Shown here: positions 17,206 through 25,948 of the stretch, piece by piece | How the letters are laid out: the number at the start of each line of letters is the position of its first letter | Position numbering within the stretch: the first letter of the stretch is position 1 | Assembly: GCA_017395045.1 (NCBI GenBank) | Contig: JAFPWG010000003.1 | Location: 1 to 56,217, forward strand | DNA: 56,217 nucleotides | Reading direction: 5' to 3' | Source: Bacteroidales bacterium | Lineage (GTDB): Bacteria; Bacteroidota; Bacteroidia; Bacteroidales; UBA932 | Program-made: the position numbers and the translations under genes | Notes under the pieces: model-generated | What the model was told of the DNA's origin: nothing | The model's input: only the letters and a program-made list of their open reading frames with translations | The model's database searches: none

Positions 17206-19341
17206 TTACAACCGGTTCACCTTCAGGACGTGTTTCTGGACACGGATCTGGGACAGGATCTTGTCCAGTTCCAGATTGGAAGGAACCAGCAGTTTCATCG
17301 ATATCTCAAAAGTTCCTTGACGTTGGTTCTCCGTCACGTTGAACGTACGGATGGACGCCTTGAAGGAGCCGATAACTTCCATGATCTTCCCCAGCGCCTC
17401 GCTTTCGTGGTCCGTGACGATCTTGAGGGACACCTGGAAGGAGCCGGTGGACGGTGTGTCGGCCCACCGCACTTTCTGGATGCGGTAGGGGTAGTTTTCA
17501 ATGAGGCGGGCGGCGTTCGGGCAGGTGATGCGGTGGATCTTGATGCCGTTTTCCCGCGTGACGAAACCGAACACATCGTCGCCGAACACGGGGTTGCAGC
17601 AGCGGGCCATCCGGTAGTCCAGGCCCTTGAGGTCCCGGGCGTTCAGGACCAGGATGTCGTCCTTCGAGGCGGTTTCCATCCGCCGGACCTTCTGGGCTTC
17701 CTGCGCCTGGGCTGCCTCCAGTGCCTCCTGGCGCCGTTTTTCCTCGGTCAGGATATACTCCTTGATCTCGTTGACGTCGATGTCCCCGTCCCCCACCGCT
17801 GCGAAGAAGGCGTTCACGCTGGTCATCCGGTGCTTCTTCATCAGTTCGGTAAGCATCTCGTCCGGGAATTCCAGCTTCCAGTTCTTCAGGCGGCGTTCCA
17901 GCAGTTCGCGGCCGGCGGAGGCGCGGCGCTGCTCGCCCTCGCTCAGGGCCTGCTTGATCTTCTGGCGGGCCTTGGTGGTCACGACATAGTTAATCCAGTC
18001 CGGAGCCGGATGCTGGTTCTTGGCCGTGAGGATTTCCACCACATCGCCCGTATGGAGTTTCTCCTTGATGGGTACGGGCTTTCCGCCCACCTTTCCGCCC
18101 ACGCAATGCTGGCCGATTCCCGTATGGATGTTGAACGCGAAGTCCAGCACGGTAGCTCCGGCGGGGAGGATCCGGAGTTCGCCCGTGGGGGTGAACACGA
18201 AGATATCCTTGGACGGAGGCTGGGGCAGTTCTTCCGGGCTGTCCGTGTCGGGATGCTCCAGGGCATAGCGGACCGACGTGAGCCAACGGTCCATGGTCTC
18301 TTCCCGCTTGATGCCCTTGTAGGACCAGTGCGAAGCGAATCCGTTTTCGGCGATGTCGTCCATCCGCTTCGTACGGATCTGGACCTCCACGTAAGCGCCT
18401 TCCTTGTTCTTGACCGTAATGTGCAGGGATTCGTAACCGTTCGTCTTGGGATTCGTCACCCAGTCGCGGAGACGCTTGGTATCCTGCTCGTATTCCTCCG
18501 TCACGAAACCGAACACTTTCCAGCAGAGTTCCCGCTCCAGCTTGATATCCTCCGGGCAGTCGATGATGAACCGGATGGCGAACACGTCGAAGACGCCCTC
18601 GAAAGGAACCTTCTGCTTGACCATCTTGCACCAGATGGAGTAGGCGGCCTTGGTCCGGATCTTCAGTTTGTAGCGGATGCCGGCCTCCGAAAGCTTCACC
18701 TTCAGCGGCTCGATGAACTCCGCCATAAGCTTCTCCCGATCCTTTTCTGTAGCCTTCAACTTATTGGTAATCAGGCGATACTGCTCCGGTTCGGCATAGC
18801 TCAGATAGATGTCCTCCATCTCCCGCTTCATGTTGTACAGGCCAAGCTGGTGAGCCAGGGGGATGTACAGCATCAGGGTTTCCAGCACCTTCCGCTCACG
18901 GGCGGCTTTCGGAAAGATGGAGAGGGAACGCATCACCTCCAGGCGGTCGGCCAGTTTGAGGACCGTCACACGCGGATCCGTCGAATACTGGATGATCAGC
19001 TTCTTGTAGTTCTCCGCCTCCAGGCGCGTATCCTTGGGATTGATGGTCGAAATCCGGTTCAGGCCATCCACCATCGTGTACACGCTTTCATCCAGTTTCA
19101 GGGCGCGGATGTCGATCTCCTGCCCCGTCCGGGTGGCCTCATGCAGGAAGACGGCCGCCACGCACTCGGGCGGGAGGCCGATTTCGTCGGAGACGATCTT
19201 GGCGACGGCGAGGGGATGCTCGAAAAAAGGCCTTCCGTCGCTTCGGAGCCGGCCTTCCAACGCAGCCCGGGCCACATCATAGGCTTTGCCGATGATCTCC
19301 CGGCCTTCGTCCGGATAATTGGTGAAAAGCGTGCTGTCCAT
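17206..19341 (-). CDS. relA: RelA/SpoT homolog, (p)ppGpp synthetase with a degenerate hydrolase domain
   Basis: Long RSH protein (711 aa) of the stringent response. In the N-terminal HD domain the usual HDxxED is replaced by LHEATRTG (66-73), and the LADRLHNMRT-type motif reads LADRLEVMRS (130-139), so hydrolysis is probably lost. The synthetase domain keeps its signatures: RTKAAYSIWCKM, GVFDVFAIRFI, GYESLHITV and VEVQIRTKRM. The TGS domain follows (FVFTPTGELRILPAGAT), then the zinc-finger/RIS region with DYRMARCCNPVFGDD and a C-terminal ACT domain (about 635-711). It is the last gene of a minus-strand block and shares a base with the mltG stop. The name follows the predicted activity; orthology to E. 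coli RelA is not shown. Confidence 0.9.
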   Translation of the reverse strand: MDSTLFTNYPDEGREIIGKAYDVARAALEGRLRSDGRPFFEHPLAVAKIVSDEIGLPPECVAAVFLHEATRTGQEIDIRALKLDESVYTMVDGLNRISTINPKDTRLEAENYKKLIIQYSTDPRVTVLKLADRLEVMRSLSIFPKAARERKVLETLMLYIPLAHQLGLYNMKREMEDIYLSYAEPEQYRLITNKLKATEKDREKLMAEFIEPLKVKLSEAGIRYKLKIRTKAAYSIWCKMVKQKVPFEGVFDVFAIRFIIDCPEDIKLERELCWKVFGFVTEEYEQDTKRLRDWVTNPKTNGYESLHITVKNKEGAYVEVQIRTKRMDDIAENGFASHWSYKGIKREETMDRWLTSVRYALEHPDTDSPEELPQPPSKDIFVFTPTGELRILPAGATVLDFAFNIHTGIGQHCVGGKVGGKPVPIKEKLHTGDVVEILTAKNQHPAPDWINYVVTTKARQKIKQALSEGEQRRASAGRELLERRLKNWKLEFPDEMLTELMKKHRMTSVNAFFAAVGDGDIDVNEIKEYILTEEKRRQEALEAAQAQEAQKVRRMETASKDDILVLNARDLKGLDYRMARCCNPVFGDDVFGFVTRENGIKIHRITCPNAARLIENYPYRIQKVRWADTPSTGSFQVSLKIVTDHESEALGKIMEVIGSFKASIRTFNVTENQRQGTFEISMKLLVPSNLELDKILSQIRVQKHVLKVNRL

Positions 19342-20375
19342 TACTTCTGGCGCTGGCGCAGGGTCAGGGCCTGCTGGTAGGCGCGGGCATTGTCCATATG
19401 CTCGCTATAGGTCGCCGCGAAACGGTGGGAGCCGTTGAAGGAAGGGTCGGCGCAGAAGTACAGGTAGTTGTGCCGCTGCGCGTACAGGACGGCTTCCAGG
19501 CAATTCTTTGGCGGGCAGGAGATAGGCCCCGGAGGGAGTCCTGCATACCGATAGGTATTGTAGGGAGAATCCACGTCCAGGTGCCAGCGCAGAATGCGCT
19601 TGAGGGTGTAGCCGTAGCAGAAATTCACCGTAGGGTCGGCCTGCAGGGGCATTCCGGCGCGAAGCCGGTTCAGGTACACGCCCGCAACCGTAGGAAGCTC
19701 GGGAGCGTAGTGCGATTCGCCGTCCACGATGGAGGCGAGGGTGGAAACCTGCGCGGGGGTCAGGCCCTGGTTCCGGGCGAGTTCCACGCGCGCATCGGTC
19801 CAGAAAGCGTCCCGCTCCTTGCGGAAACGGTCAAAGATTTCAGAGACGGAGGCCGTCCATGTCATCTGATAGGTGTCGGGGATGACCATCGTGAAAAGCT
19901 GGGCCGGGGTGATCCCGTAGCGGGCCAGCGAGTCGGGAGAGAGGGCGAAATCCGCCACTTCGGCACTGTCGGCAAGCATTTGCGCCCCCACCTTCCTGGC
20001 CAGGACCTCCGGCGTCCGGATGGTCCCGGAGAGCGTCAGGTTCACCGGTGTCTGCCAGCCCTTGGAAAGCATCCGGGCGACATACATGCTGGAGGATTTC
20101 GCATCGACGGTATAGTGGCCCGTCCGCATCTCCGCAAGCGGGTCCAGCGTACGGTGCAGACTCTTCTTGTTCAGGACGATGCCGCTCGCCAGCAGGGAAT
20201 CCACCACGTCGGAGGGTTCCATGCCGGGACGGACGTAAAGCTCACACGTCCCGGAAAAATTCGGAGCTTTCCGGTCATACCACATACGGTATAGCCGGAC
20301 ACCCGCGAACAGTGCCAGCAGGGCGGCAGCCCCCACAGCGGCCCAGACCAGCCTTTTCCGGGTTACCGCTTCCAT
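19341..20375 (-). CDS. mltG: Endolytic murein transglycosylase MltG
   Basis: Inner-membrane YceG/MltG-family lytic transglycosylase that cuts nascent glycan strands and so sets their length. 344 aa. A cytosolic basic start (MEAVTRKRLVW) is followed by one membrane helix (about 10-30) and a periplasmic catalytic part. The active-site region ASIVDGESHYAPELPTVAG corresponds to the family ASIVEKET motif, with the second acidic residue (Glu) kept, followed by YLNRLRAGMPLQADPTV and the late GLPPGPISCP. It overlaps the glucosaminidase gene by 13 bp and the relA start by 1 bp, indicating one operon. Confidence 0.92.
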   Translation of the reverse strand: MEAVTRKRLVWAAVGAAALLALFAGVRLYRMWYDRKAPNFSGTCELYVRPGMEPSDVVDSLLASGIVLNKKSLHRTLDPLAEMRTGHYTVDAKSSSMYVARMLSKGWQTPVNLTLSGTIRTPEVLARKVGAQMLADSAEVADFALSPDSLARYGITPAQLFTMVIPDTYQMTWTASVSEIFDRFRKERDAFWTDARVELARNQGLTPAQVSTLASIVDGESHYAPELPTVAGVYLNRLRAGMPLQADPTVNFCYGYTLKRILRWHLDVDSPYNTYRYAGLPPGPISCPPKNCLEAVLYAQRHNYLYFCADPSFNGSHRFAATYSEHMDNARAYQQALTLRQRQK

Positions 20376-21394
20376 ACCTTCCCGAGTTTGGACACAGGAC
20401 GGAGAAGGATCTCATCCCCCTCGCGGGGCTCATAGCCGGAAGAAAAGCCGTTGAGCTTGCGGACGGACTTCTCCTTGACCGCAAAGCGCTGGCAGATGGT
20501 GTGGAAGGATTCCCCGTCCGCACCCACGATATACTTGTCCAGACCCTTGACCGTGTGTTTCTTCTTGGGTTCCAGATACACGGGATCCCCGGCCTGGAGC
20601 ACGGCGCCACGGGACACGTCGTTGAAACGGAGGATTTCCCGCTTCAGCAGATGGTACCGTTTCGCGAGGGAGGCATACGTTTCCCCTTCCACGGCATATA
20701 CGAAGGGAACGCCATTCCGGGAATAAAGGGTACGGGACAGGGAGAAGCGGTATTCCTCGCCTGCGGCGCCGGAATAGACCTCTCCCGCCTCAATCTTGAG
20801 CGGAGATTCGGGAATTTCCTCAGGCACAGCCACTTCGAACGGCATCTCCGCCTCCCGGCCGCTCTGCGAGGCCGCTTCCTCCACAGTCATCCGGTCGAAC
20901 CGGGCCAGGCCGTAGTCTTCTACACACTTGATGAGCTTGGCGGCATAGGTCGGGTCCGTGGCATAACCGGCCTGCTTGAGACCATAAGCCCAGGACTTGT
21001 AGTCCCCGGTCTGGAAATCGAACAGGAACTTGTAGCGGTCGCGGTAGCGAAGGAAATCGGAATGGTCGCGGAAACTCTCCTCGGCCGAATCATAGGCGCG
21101 GAAACACTCCCCCTTCCGGTCGTCGTCGGCCTTCATCGTGCGGCCGTTCCAGCTGTTATGGCACTTGATGCCGAAATGATTGTTGCCGTTCGTGGCCAGG
21201 GTGGACAGGCCGGAGGACGATTCGATGATGCCCTGGGCCAGGGTGATGCTGGCGGGAACGCCCGTCCGGTACATCTCGTTCACGGCGATGGCCGAATAGC
21301 GGGAGATATAGCGCTCCTGGGGGGTCTGTGCGCCCTGCTGGGCGGAGGCCGTGAGAGCAAGGAGCATTGCGATTGCGATGATTGCCTTCTTCAT
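20363..21394 (-). CDS. Glucosaminidase (FlgJ-like muramidase) with two C-terminal LysM domains
   Basis: Secreted peptidoglycan hydrolase, 343 aa. Signal peptide MKKAIIAIAMLLALTASA is followed by a glucosaminidase domain (about 25-180): GVPASITLAQGIIESSSGLS carries the catalytic Glu, and NNHFGIKCHNSW, GECFRAYDSAEESFRDHSDF and GLKQAGYATDPTYA are diagnostic. Two LysM domains follow: ETYASLAKRYHLLKREILRF and ESFHTICQRFAVKEKSVRKL. These anchor the enzyme to glycan strands. The next gene, mltG, also acts on murein, so the pair may cooperate in trimming glycans. 24 bp separate it from rnz upstream. Confidence 0.9.
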   Translation of the reverse strand: MKKAIIAIAMLLALTASAQQGAQTPQERYISRYSAIAVNEMYRTGVPASITLAQGIIESSSGLSTLATNGNNHFGIKCHNSWNGRTMKADDDRKGECFRAYDSAEESFRDHSDFLRYRDRYKFLFDFQTGDYKSWAYGLKQAGYATDPTYAAKLIKCVEDYGLARFDRMTVEEAASQSGREAEMPFEVAVPEEIPESPLKIEAGEVYSGAAGEEYRFSLSRTLYSRNGVPFVYAVEGETYASLAKRYHLLKREILRFNDVSRGAVLQAGDPVYLEPKKKHTVKGLDKYIVGADGESFHTICQRFAVKEKSVRKLNGFSSGYEPREGDEILLRPVSKLGKVWKR

Positions 21395-21418
21395 AGCCTC
21401 AAAGATAAGGATTAATTT

Positions 21419-22342
21419 TCAGATTTGGTACACGTCCCCGTCGGATGCGGCGTAAGTTTCCGGGAAGACGGTCCGGCACTCCGACTCGTACAGATGCGGA
21501 TCCGTATTCCGCGAAGAATAGTGGCCGATCAGCAGTTTGGTCGTGCCCGCATCCCGCGCAACCTGTGCGGCCTGGAGCGTCGTGGAGTGGAAGCGGTCGG
21601 CCGCCTTGTCTTCATGTTCCGTCAGGAAGGTCGTTTCGTGATAGATGACCGTCGTACCCTTCAGCACCTCCGCCTCTCCCGGGAAAACGGCCGTATCCGA
21701 CACATAGGCGTAGCTTCTGGGCGAATACGGCTTGTAGGCCGCTTCAGCCACGGAAATGACCGTTCCGTCGGGCCGGAGCACATCCTCTCCCCGCTTGAGC
21801 GTGCCGATTTCCGTGAGGGACAGCCCATACTGTTCGATGCTCTCCTTCCGGACGTTCCAGAGGGGCTCCTTTTCGCGGAAGATGTAGCCGTAGGTCTCGA
21901 TCCCGTGCATCAGGGGGAAGGCGACCACTTCAACGGTCTTGGTTTCCATCACCACCTCCGGGAAACGCGTGTTCACCTGGTGGAAGGCGATCTCGAAGGG
22001 AAGCCACTCGTTGAAAGAAAGGAAAAAGTTGATGAACGGCCGCAGGTTGCCCGGACCGTAGACATGGAGGGGGGCCTGGCGGCCGCCCATCCCGAAGGTG
22101 GAGAGCAGGCCGAACAGGCCGAAAACGTGGTCCCCGTGCACGTGCGTGATGAAGACGGCTTCCAGCTTCATCATCGGCACGTGGTACCGGACCATCTGGG
22201 ACTGGACTCCCTCACCGGCATCAACAAGGAACAAGCGCCCACGCACTTGCAATGCCTGGGCGCTTTGGTTCCTGTCTTTGACGGGCATGGCCGAAGCCGT
22301 GCCGAGCATCGTGACGGTGAAGTTGTCCTGCGGATTACTCAC
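21419..22342 (-). CDS. rnz: Ribonuclease Z
   Basis: Metallo-beta-lactamase-fold tRNA 3' endonuclease, cytosolic. The fold start NFTVTMLGTASAMPV, the zinc motif FITHVHGDHVFGLFGLLSTF, the segment YVSDTAVFPG (metal Asp) and KLLIGHYSSRN (late His) are all present. I chose the GTG at 22342 (VSNPQDNFTV), giving 307 aa and an 8-bp overlap with the rpsA stop. An in-frame ATG at 22387 would add 15 residues and overlap rpsA by 53 bp. An ATG inside the first strand would be too short. Tight coupling to rpsA suggests shared expression. Confidence 0.9.
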   Translation of the reverse strand: MSNPQDNFTVTMLGTASAMPVKDRNQSAQALQVRGRLFLVDAGEGVQSQMVRYHVPMMKLEAVFITHVHGDHVFGLFGLLSTFGMGGRQAPLHVYGPGNLRPFINFFLSFNEWLPFEIAFHQVNTRFPEVVMETKTVEVVAFPLMHGIETYGYIFREKEPLWNVRKESIEQYGLSLTEIGTLKRGEDVLRPDGTVISVAEAAYKPYSPRSYAYVSDTAVFPGEAEVLKGTTVIYHETTFLTEHEDKAADRFHSTTLQAAQVARDAGTTKLLIGHYSSRNTDPHLYESECRTVFPETYAASDGDVYQI

Positions 22343-24164
22343 CCTTCTCGAGCTTGTCCTTGAGGGCAGCAAGAGCGGAGATGTCACCGAGGGTGGTCTT
22401 CTCGACGGTGCTGTTCACCTTCTTGATGGCCTTCTTGGTGTTGTCGGCCTCGGCGGTCTCGCGGGCCACGCGGGCTTCCTGATAGGTGCGGACGTGGGAC
22501 ACGCGGACGGTGCGGGTGCTGCGGCGCAGCTCCACGACCTTGACCGGCAGGGTCTCGCCGACGACGGCCTGCTTGCCGTCTTCCTTCACCATCTCACGGT
22601 TGAAGGCGGAGGCTTCGGTGCCGTCCTCGAACTTCACGGTGACACCCTTCTCGCCGGTGGCGGTGACGGTGGCGTCCACCACGGTGCCGACCGGGTACTT
22701 GGCCTCGAGCTCGTCCCAAGGGTTCGGGGTGAGCTGCTTGTGGCCCAGGCTCAGCTTGTGGTTGTTCTCGTCGAACTCAAGGATCACGACGTCGATCACG
22801 TCACCGGAGGCGACGAGCTCGCTGGGGTGCTTGAGCTTGTTCCAGGAGAGGTCGCTGATGTGGATCAGACCCTCGACACCGTCCTCCAGCTCGGCGAAGA
22901 CACCGAAGTTGGTGATATTGCGGACCGTGGCCTTGTGGGTGGAACCCACGGGATACTTCTCGCGGATGGACTCCCAAGGATTCTGGGTGAGCTGCTTCAG
23001 ACCGAGGGACATCTTGCGGGCCTCGCGGTCCAGGGTCAGGATGACGGCCTCGACCTCGTCGCCCATCTTCAGGAATTCCTGGGCGCTGTGGAGACGGGGG
23101 CTCCAGGACATCTCGCTCACATGGACGAGACCCTCGACACCCGGCTCAACCTCGACGAAGGCGCCGTAGTCGGCGATCGCGACCACCTTGCCCTTCACGG
23201 TATCACCCACCTTCAGGTCGGCGGAGAGGTTCTCCCAAGGATGTGCGGTGAGCTGCTTCAGGCCGAGGGCGATACGCTTCTGGGCCTCGTTGAAGTCGAG
23301 CACGACCACGTTGATCTTCTGGTCCAGGGCGACGACCTCCTCGGGATGGGAGATGCGGCCCCAGCTGAGGTCGGTGATGTGGATGAGACCGTCCACGCCG
23401 CCGAGGTCCACGAACACGCCGTAGTTGGTGATGTTCTTGACGGTACCCTCGAGCACCTGGCCCTTCTCCAGCTTGGAGATGAGCTCGGCGCGCTTGGCCT
23501 CCTGCTCGGCCTCGAGAAGGGCCTTGTGGGAGACGACCACGTTGCGGAACTCCTGGTTGATCTTGACGATCTTGAAGTCCATGGTGGTATCCACGTATGC
23601 ATCGTAGTCACGGATGGGCTTGATGTCGATCTGGGAACCCGGGAGGAAGGCCTCGATGCCGAACACGTCGACGATCATGCCGCCCTTCGTGCGGGTCTTG
23701 ACATAACCCTTGACCACCTCGTTGTTGTCGTAGGCGGCGTTGACCATATCCCAAGATTTGAGCTGGCGGGCTTTCTTGTGGGAGATCACCAGCTGGCCCT
23801 TGCGGTCTTCGGCGGACTCCACGAGCACGTCGACCTTGTCACCGACCTTCAGGTCCGGGTTGTAGCGGAACTCCGGAGCGGAGATGACACCTTCGCTCTT
23901 GGCGCCGATGTTCACGACCACCTCACGCTTGTTGATGGCGGTCACGACACCTTCGACCACCTCGTTCTCCACGACCTTCTGCAGGGTCTGGTTGTACAGG
24001 GCGGCGACTTCCTCGCGGTTCTCACCAGCGACGGAATCGTTCTCGAACGCATCCCAGTCGAACTCCTCGGGAGCGACGGAGGCGTTGAGGGCCTTCTTGG
24101 TTTCTTTCTGGACAGGAGCCTCCACCGGAGTCTCTTCTGCCACGTTCTTGATTTCTTCAGACAT
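22335..24164 (-). CDS. rpsA: 30S ribosomal protein S1
   Basis: RNA-binding ribosomal protein S1, 609 aa, that helps mRNA binding during initiation; it matters in Bacteroidota, where Shine-Dalgarno use is weak. Six S1 repeats can be followed: degenerate N-terminal ones (VEGVVTAINKREVVVNIGAK, VKGYVKTRTKGGMIVDVFGI) and four strong ones such as LEGTVKNITNYGVFVDLGGV, VKGKVVAIADYGAFVEVEPG and HKATVRNITNFGVFAELEDG. Each strong repeat is followed by ISDLSW or similar. The N-terminal 45 residues are acidic and the C-terminus ends in a charged tail (LAALKDKLEKGE). It heads the rpsA-rnz-glucosaminidase-mltG-relA block. Confidence 0.96.
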   Translation of the reverse strand: MSEEIKNVAEETPVEAPVQKETKKALNASVAPEEFDWDAFENDSVAGENREEVAALYNQTLQKVVENEVVEGVVTAINKREVVVNIGAKSEGVISAPEFRYNPDLKVGDKVDVLVESAEDRKGQLVISHKKARQLKSWDMVNAAYDNNEVVKGYVKTRTKGGMIVDVFGIEAFLPGSQIDIKPIRDYDAYVDTTMDFKIVKINQEFRNVVVSHKALLEAEQEAKRAELISKLEKGQVLEGTVKNITNYGVFVDLGGVDGLIHITDLSWGRISHPEEVVALDQKINVVVLDFNEAQKRIALGLKQLTAHPWENLSADLKVGDTVKGKVVAIADYGAFVEVEPGVEGLVHVSEMSWSPRLHSAQEFLKMGDEVEAVILTLDREARKMSLGLKQLTQNPWESIREKYPVGSTHKATVRNITNFGVFAELEDGVEGLIHISDLSWNKLKHPSELVASGDVIDVVILEFDENNHKLSLGHKQLTPNPWDELEAKYPVGTVVDATVTATGEKGVTVKFEDGTEASAFNREMVKEDGKQAVVGETLPVKVVELRRSTRTVRVSHVRTYQEARVARETAEADNTKKAIKKVNSTVEKTTLGDISALAALKDKLEKGE

Positions 24165-24221
24165 AGTTTTTTGTGTTGGAAACTAGTTGTTTAACATTAT
24201 TTCTTGTGCCCCCGGGAACGC

Positions 24222-24251
24222 AAAAAAAAGCACGCCTCCGGAAAAGCGTGC
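24222..24251 (-). terminator. Rho-independent terminator of corA
   Basis: Minus strand: GCACGC (24246-24251) and GCGTGC (24230-24235) around a 10-base loop, then a run of eight T. Its upstream stem arm overlaps the rpsA -7 element. Confidence 0.8.
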
Positions 24252-24258
24252 AAAGATA
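24250..24258 (-). promoter_or_regulatory. -7 element of rpsA, overlapping the corA terminator stem
   Basis: Minus-strand TATCTTTGC, with GTTG 18 bp upstream (24277-24280). The leader to the rpsA ATG would be about 80 nt. Confidence 0.55.
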
Positions 24259-24287
24259 CGAAAAAAAACTGAATTCCAACAGGCCCC

Positions 24288-25253
24288 CTACAGTAATTTC
24301 TTCTTTTTGAAGACATACCAGATGACCAGGCAGGAAAGGGCCATGATCCCGAGGATGATGATCCAGTTCCAGAAGGAGGCGTTGGGCTCGTCGGCGGCGA
24401 TCATCGGAAGGCGGACGTTCATCCCGTAGAAGCCCGCGATCAGGGTCGGAGGCATCAGGAACACGGATACGACCGTGAACACCTTCATGATCTTGTTCTG
24501 CTCCAGGTTGATCAGACCCAGGACCGTATCCTGCAGGTATTCCAGACGCTCGAAGCAGAAGTTCGTATGGTTGATCAGGGAGGAGATATCCTGCAGGAGC
24601 ACGTTCAGGCGGGTATCCAGCGACTGCGGAACCTTCGTGCTCCGCATCAGGTTGGAAATCAGGCGCTGTTTATCCACGACGTTCTCGCGGACCATCATCG
24701 TGTTCTCCTGCAGCTGGGAGATGTCGATCAGGAGCTCCTGGTCGATGTCCTCCTCTTCGTTGATGCGCTTCGCATACTGGGAGATCTCCTTCGAAAGGAG
24801 CTCGATCATGTCGGCATCCAGGTCGACACGCTGGTCCAGGATCGTGGCGAAGACCGTGAAACCGGACGGATACTGCTTCGGGTTCACCTGCAGGCGGCGC
24901 TGGAGTTCGGTGAAGGAACGCAGCGGCACCTCGCGGAGGGTGGTGAGCGTCTTGTCCACGAGGGTGAACGAGACGGCCTGCATCATGTATTCCTCGGCTC
25001 CCGGGGTCAGGAAGTTCGTGTTCGCGAAGATGGCGTCGTCGGTCTCGAAATAACGGGAGGAACTTTCGATCTCCTCCGCTTGCGCACGGCTTTGGATCTC
25101 CGTTCCCAGGAAGGCCTCAACGGCACGCTTTTCCGCGCCGGAGGGATCCACCAGGTCGATCCATACGGTGTCTTCGAGGGCAATCTGAGCGAACTCTTTC
25201 TCCGACTGGGAGAACAAGATCTTTCCGTTTTCTCTGTAGAAGATATTCAGCAT
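24288..25253 (-). CDS. corA: CorA-family magnesium/cobalt transporter
   Basis: Pentameric inner-membrane divalent-cation channel, 321 aa. The first 255 residues form the cytosolic funnel, with a long helix region (ISQYAKRINEEEDIDQELLI). Two C-terminal membrane helices follow: TVVSVFLMPPTLIAGFYGMN with the hallmark GMN at the pore mouth, then WIIILGIMALSCLVIWYVF with a basic KKKKLL tail. The start MLNIFYRENGKIL fits the family. It has its own promoter (25342) and terminator, so it is monocistronic. No Mg2+ riboswitch is apparent in the roughly 85-nt leader. Confidence 0.92.
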   Translation of the reverse strand: MLNIFYRENGKILFSQSEKEFAQIALEDTVWIDLVDPSGAEKRAVEAFLGTEIQSRAQAEEIESSSRYFETDDAIFANTNFLTPGAEEYMMQAVSFTLVDKTLTTLREVPLRSFTELQRRLQVNPKQYPSGFTVFATILDQRVDLDADMIELLSKEISQYAKRINEEEDIDQELLIDISQLQENTMMVRENVVDKQRLISNLMRSTKVPQSLDTRLNVLLQDISSLINHTNFCFERLEYLQDTVLGLINLEQNKIMKVFTVVSVFLMPPTLIAGFYGMNVRLPMIAADEPNASFWNWIIILGIMALSCLVIWYVFKKKKLL

Positions 25254-25341
25254 ATCGTTCCAGTCCTGTTTTAGCTCCGGGCCAGTCGCACCGGATGGAT
25301 TTTACATCGGTAACCAGCTGCCATTACGGAAAAGACAGCTT

Positions 25342-25350
25342 GCAAATGTA
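25342..25350 (-). promoter_or_regulatory. -7 element of corA
   Basis: Minus-strand TACATTTGC about 90 bp before the start, with a TTG-containing -33 at roughly 19-20 bp. Confidence 0.55.
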
Positions 25351-25407
25351 AGCAGAATAATTGAAACTCACAACGAAAGGGGCCAGGAATTTCTTCCTGA
25401 CCCCTTG

Positions 25408-25481
25408 TCGGGATGATCCGACTCGAACGGACGACCCCTACGTCCCGAACGTAGTGCGCTAGCCAACTGCGCTACATCCCG
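25408..25481 (-). tRNA. tRNA-Pro (CGG)
   Basis: 74 nt with acceptor stem CGGGATG/CATCCCG and discriminator A. The D arm is GCGCAGTTGGCTAGCGC, the anticodon arm CTACG-TTCGGGA-CGTAG (anticodon CGG), and the T loop TTCGAGT. CCA is not encoded. A hairpin at 25379-25405 just downstream may help end transcription. Confidence 0.93.
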
Positions 25482-25519
25482 ATTGCCCTAGGATGCCGGG
25501 CCGGCAAAATCTCGGGTGC

Positions 25520-25774
25520 TTACGAAAGCTTGTTGATGTAGACGGCCAGGCCGCTCTTCAGGTTGGATGCCTTGTTCTTGTGGATGACGCCGATCTTCGC
25601 GAGCTTGTCGATCATCGCATAGACCTTCGGGGCGCTCTCCTCGGCAGCCTTCTTGTCGGTAGTGTTACGGAGGTCGCGGATCGCGTTCCTCGCTGTCTTT
25701 GCATAATACTTGTTATGCAGTCTGTGCCTCTCGCTCTGGCGGGAAGCCCTCTGAGCAGATTTAGTGTTTGCCAT
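25520..25774 (-). CDS. rpsT: 30S ribosomal protein S20
   Basis: Primary 16S rRNA-binding protein of 84 aa, very basic. [20 protein letters not shown] at the start and [20 protein letters not shown] in the second half, with [10 protein letters not shown] near the end, are typical of S20. It lies between tRNA-Glu (22 bp upstream) and tRNA-Pro (38 bp downstream), all on the minus strand, so the three are probably transcribed together from the tRNA-Glu promoter. Confidence 0.95.
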   Translation of the reverse strand: MANTKSAQRASRQSERHRLHNKYYAKTARNAIRDLRNTTDKKAAEESAPKVYAMIDKLAKIGVIHKNKASNLKSGLAVYINKLS

Positions 25775-25796
25775 TACAGTATTTTTTTATTTCTGG

Positions 25797-25868
25797 TAGT
25801 GGGTAGGAGAATCGAACTCCTATTGCGGGAATGAAAATCCCGAGTACTAGCCGTTATACGAACCCACC
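25797..25868 (-). tRNA. tRNA-Glu (TTC)
   Basis: 72 nt. Acceptor stem GGTGGGT/ACCCACT with discriminator A, anticodon arm CGGGA-TTTTCAT-TCCCG (anticodon TTC), T arm AGGAG-TTCGATT-CTCCT. CCA is not encoded. Confidence 0.94.
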
Positions 25869-25915
25869 AAAGTGAATGTCCCCACCCGAACGGACTTGCC
25901 ATTCTTTTGGGGACT

Positions 25916-25947
25916 GCAAAGGTAAGAATAAATTCTCAACCCGCAAA
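25916..25947 (-). promoter_or_regulatory. Promoter of the tRNA-Glu-rpsT-tRNA-Pro unit
   Basis: Minus strand TTTG (25944-25947), 19-bp spacer, TACCTTTGC (25916-25924). Full consensus. The -33 box lies immediately before the stop of the DUF4837 gene at 25949. Confidence 0.75.
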
Positions 25948-25948
25948 A

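Noticed and set aside
22335-22387. A longer rnz start at 22387
   Set aside because: It would overlap rpsA by 53 bp and add residues not seen in the family; the GTG at 22342 fits better, though this is not certain.
22098-24194. Plus-strand open frame of about 700 codons opposite rpsA
   Set aside because: Antisense reflection of the S1 repeats; the apparent repeats in its translation come from the S1 domains.
25254-25340. Possible Mg2+ riboswitch in the corA leader
   Set aside because: The leader is about 85 nt with no M-box-like architecture visible.
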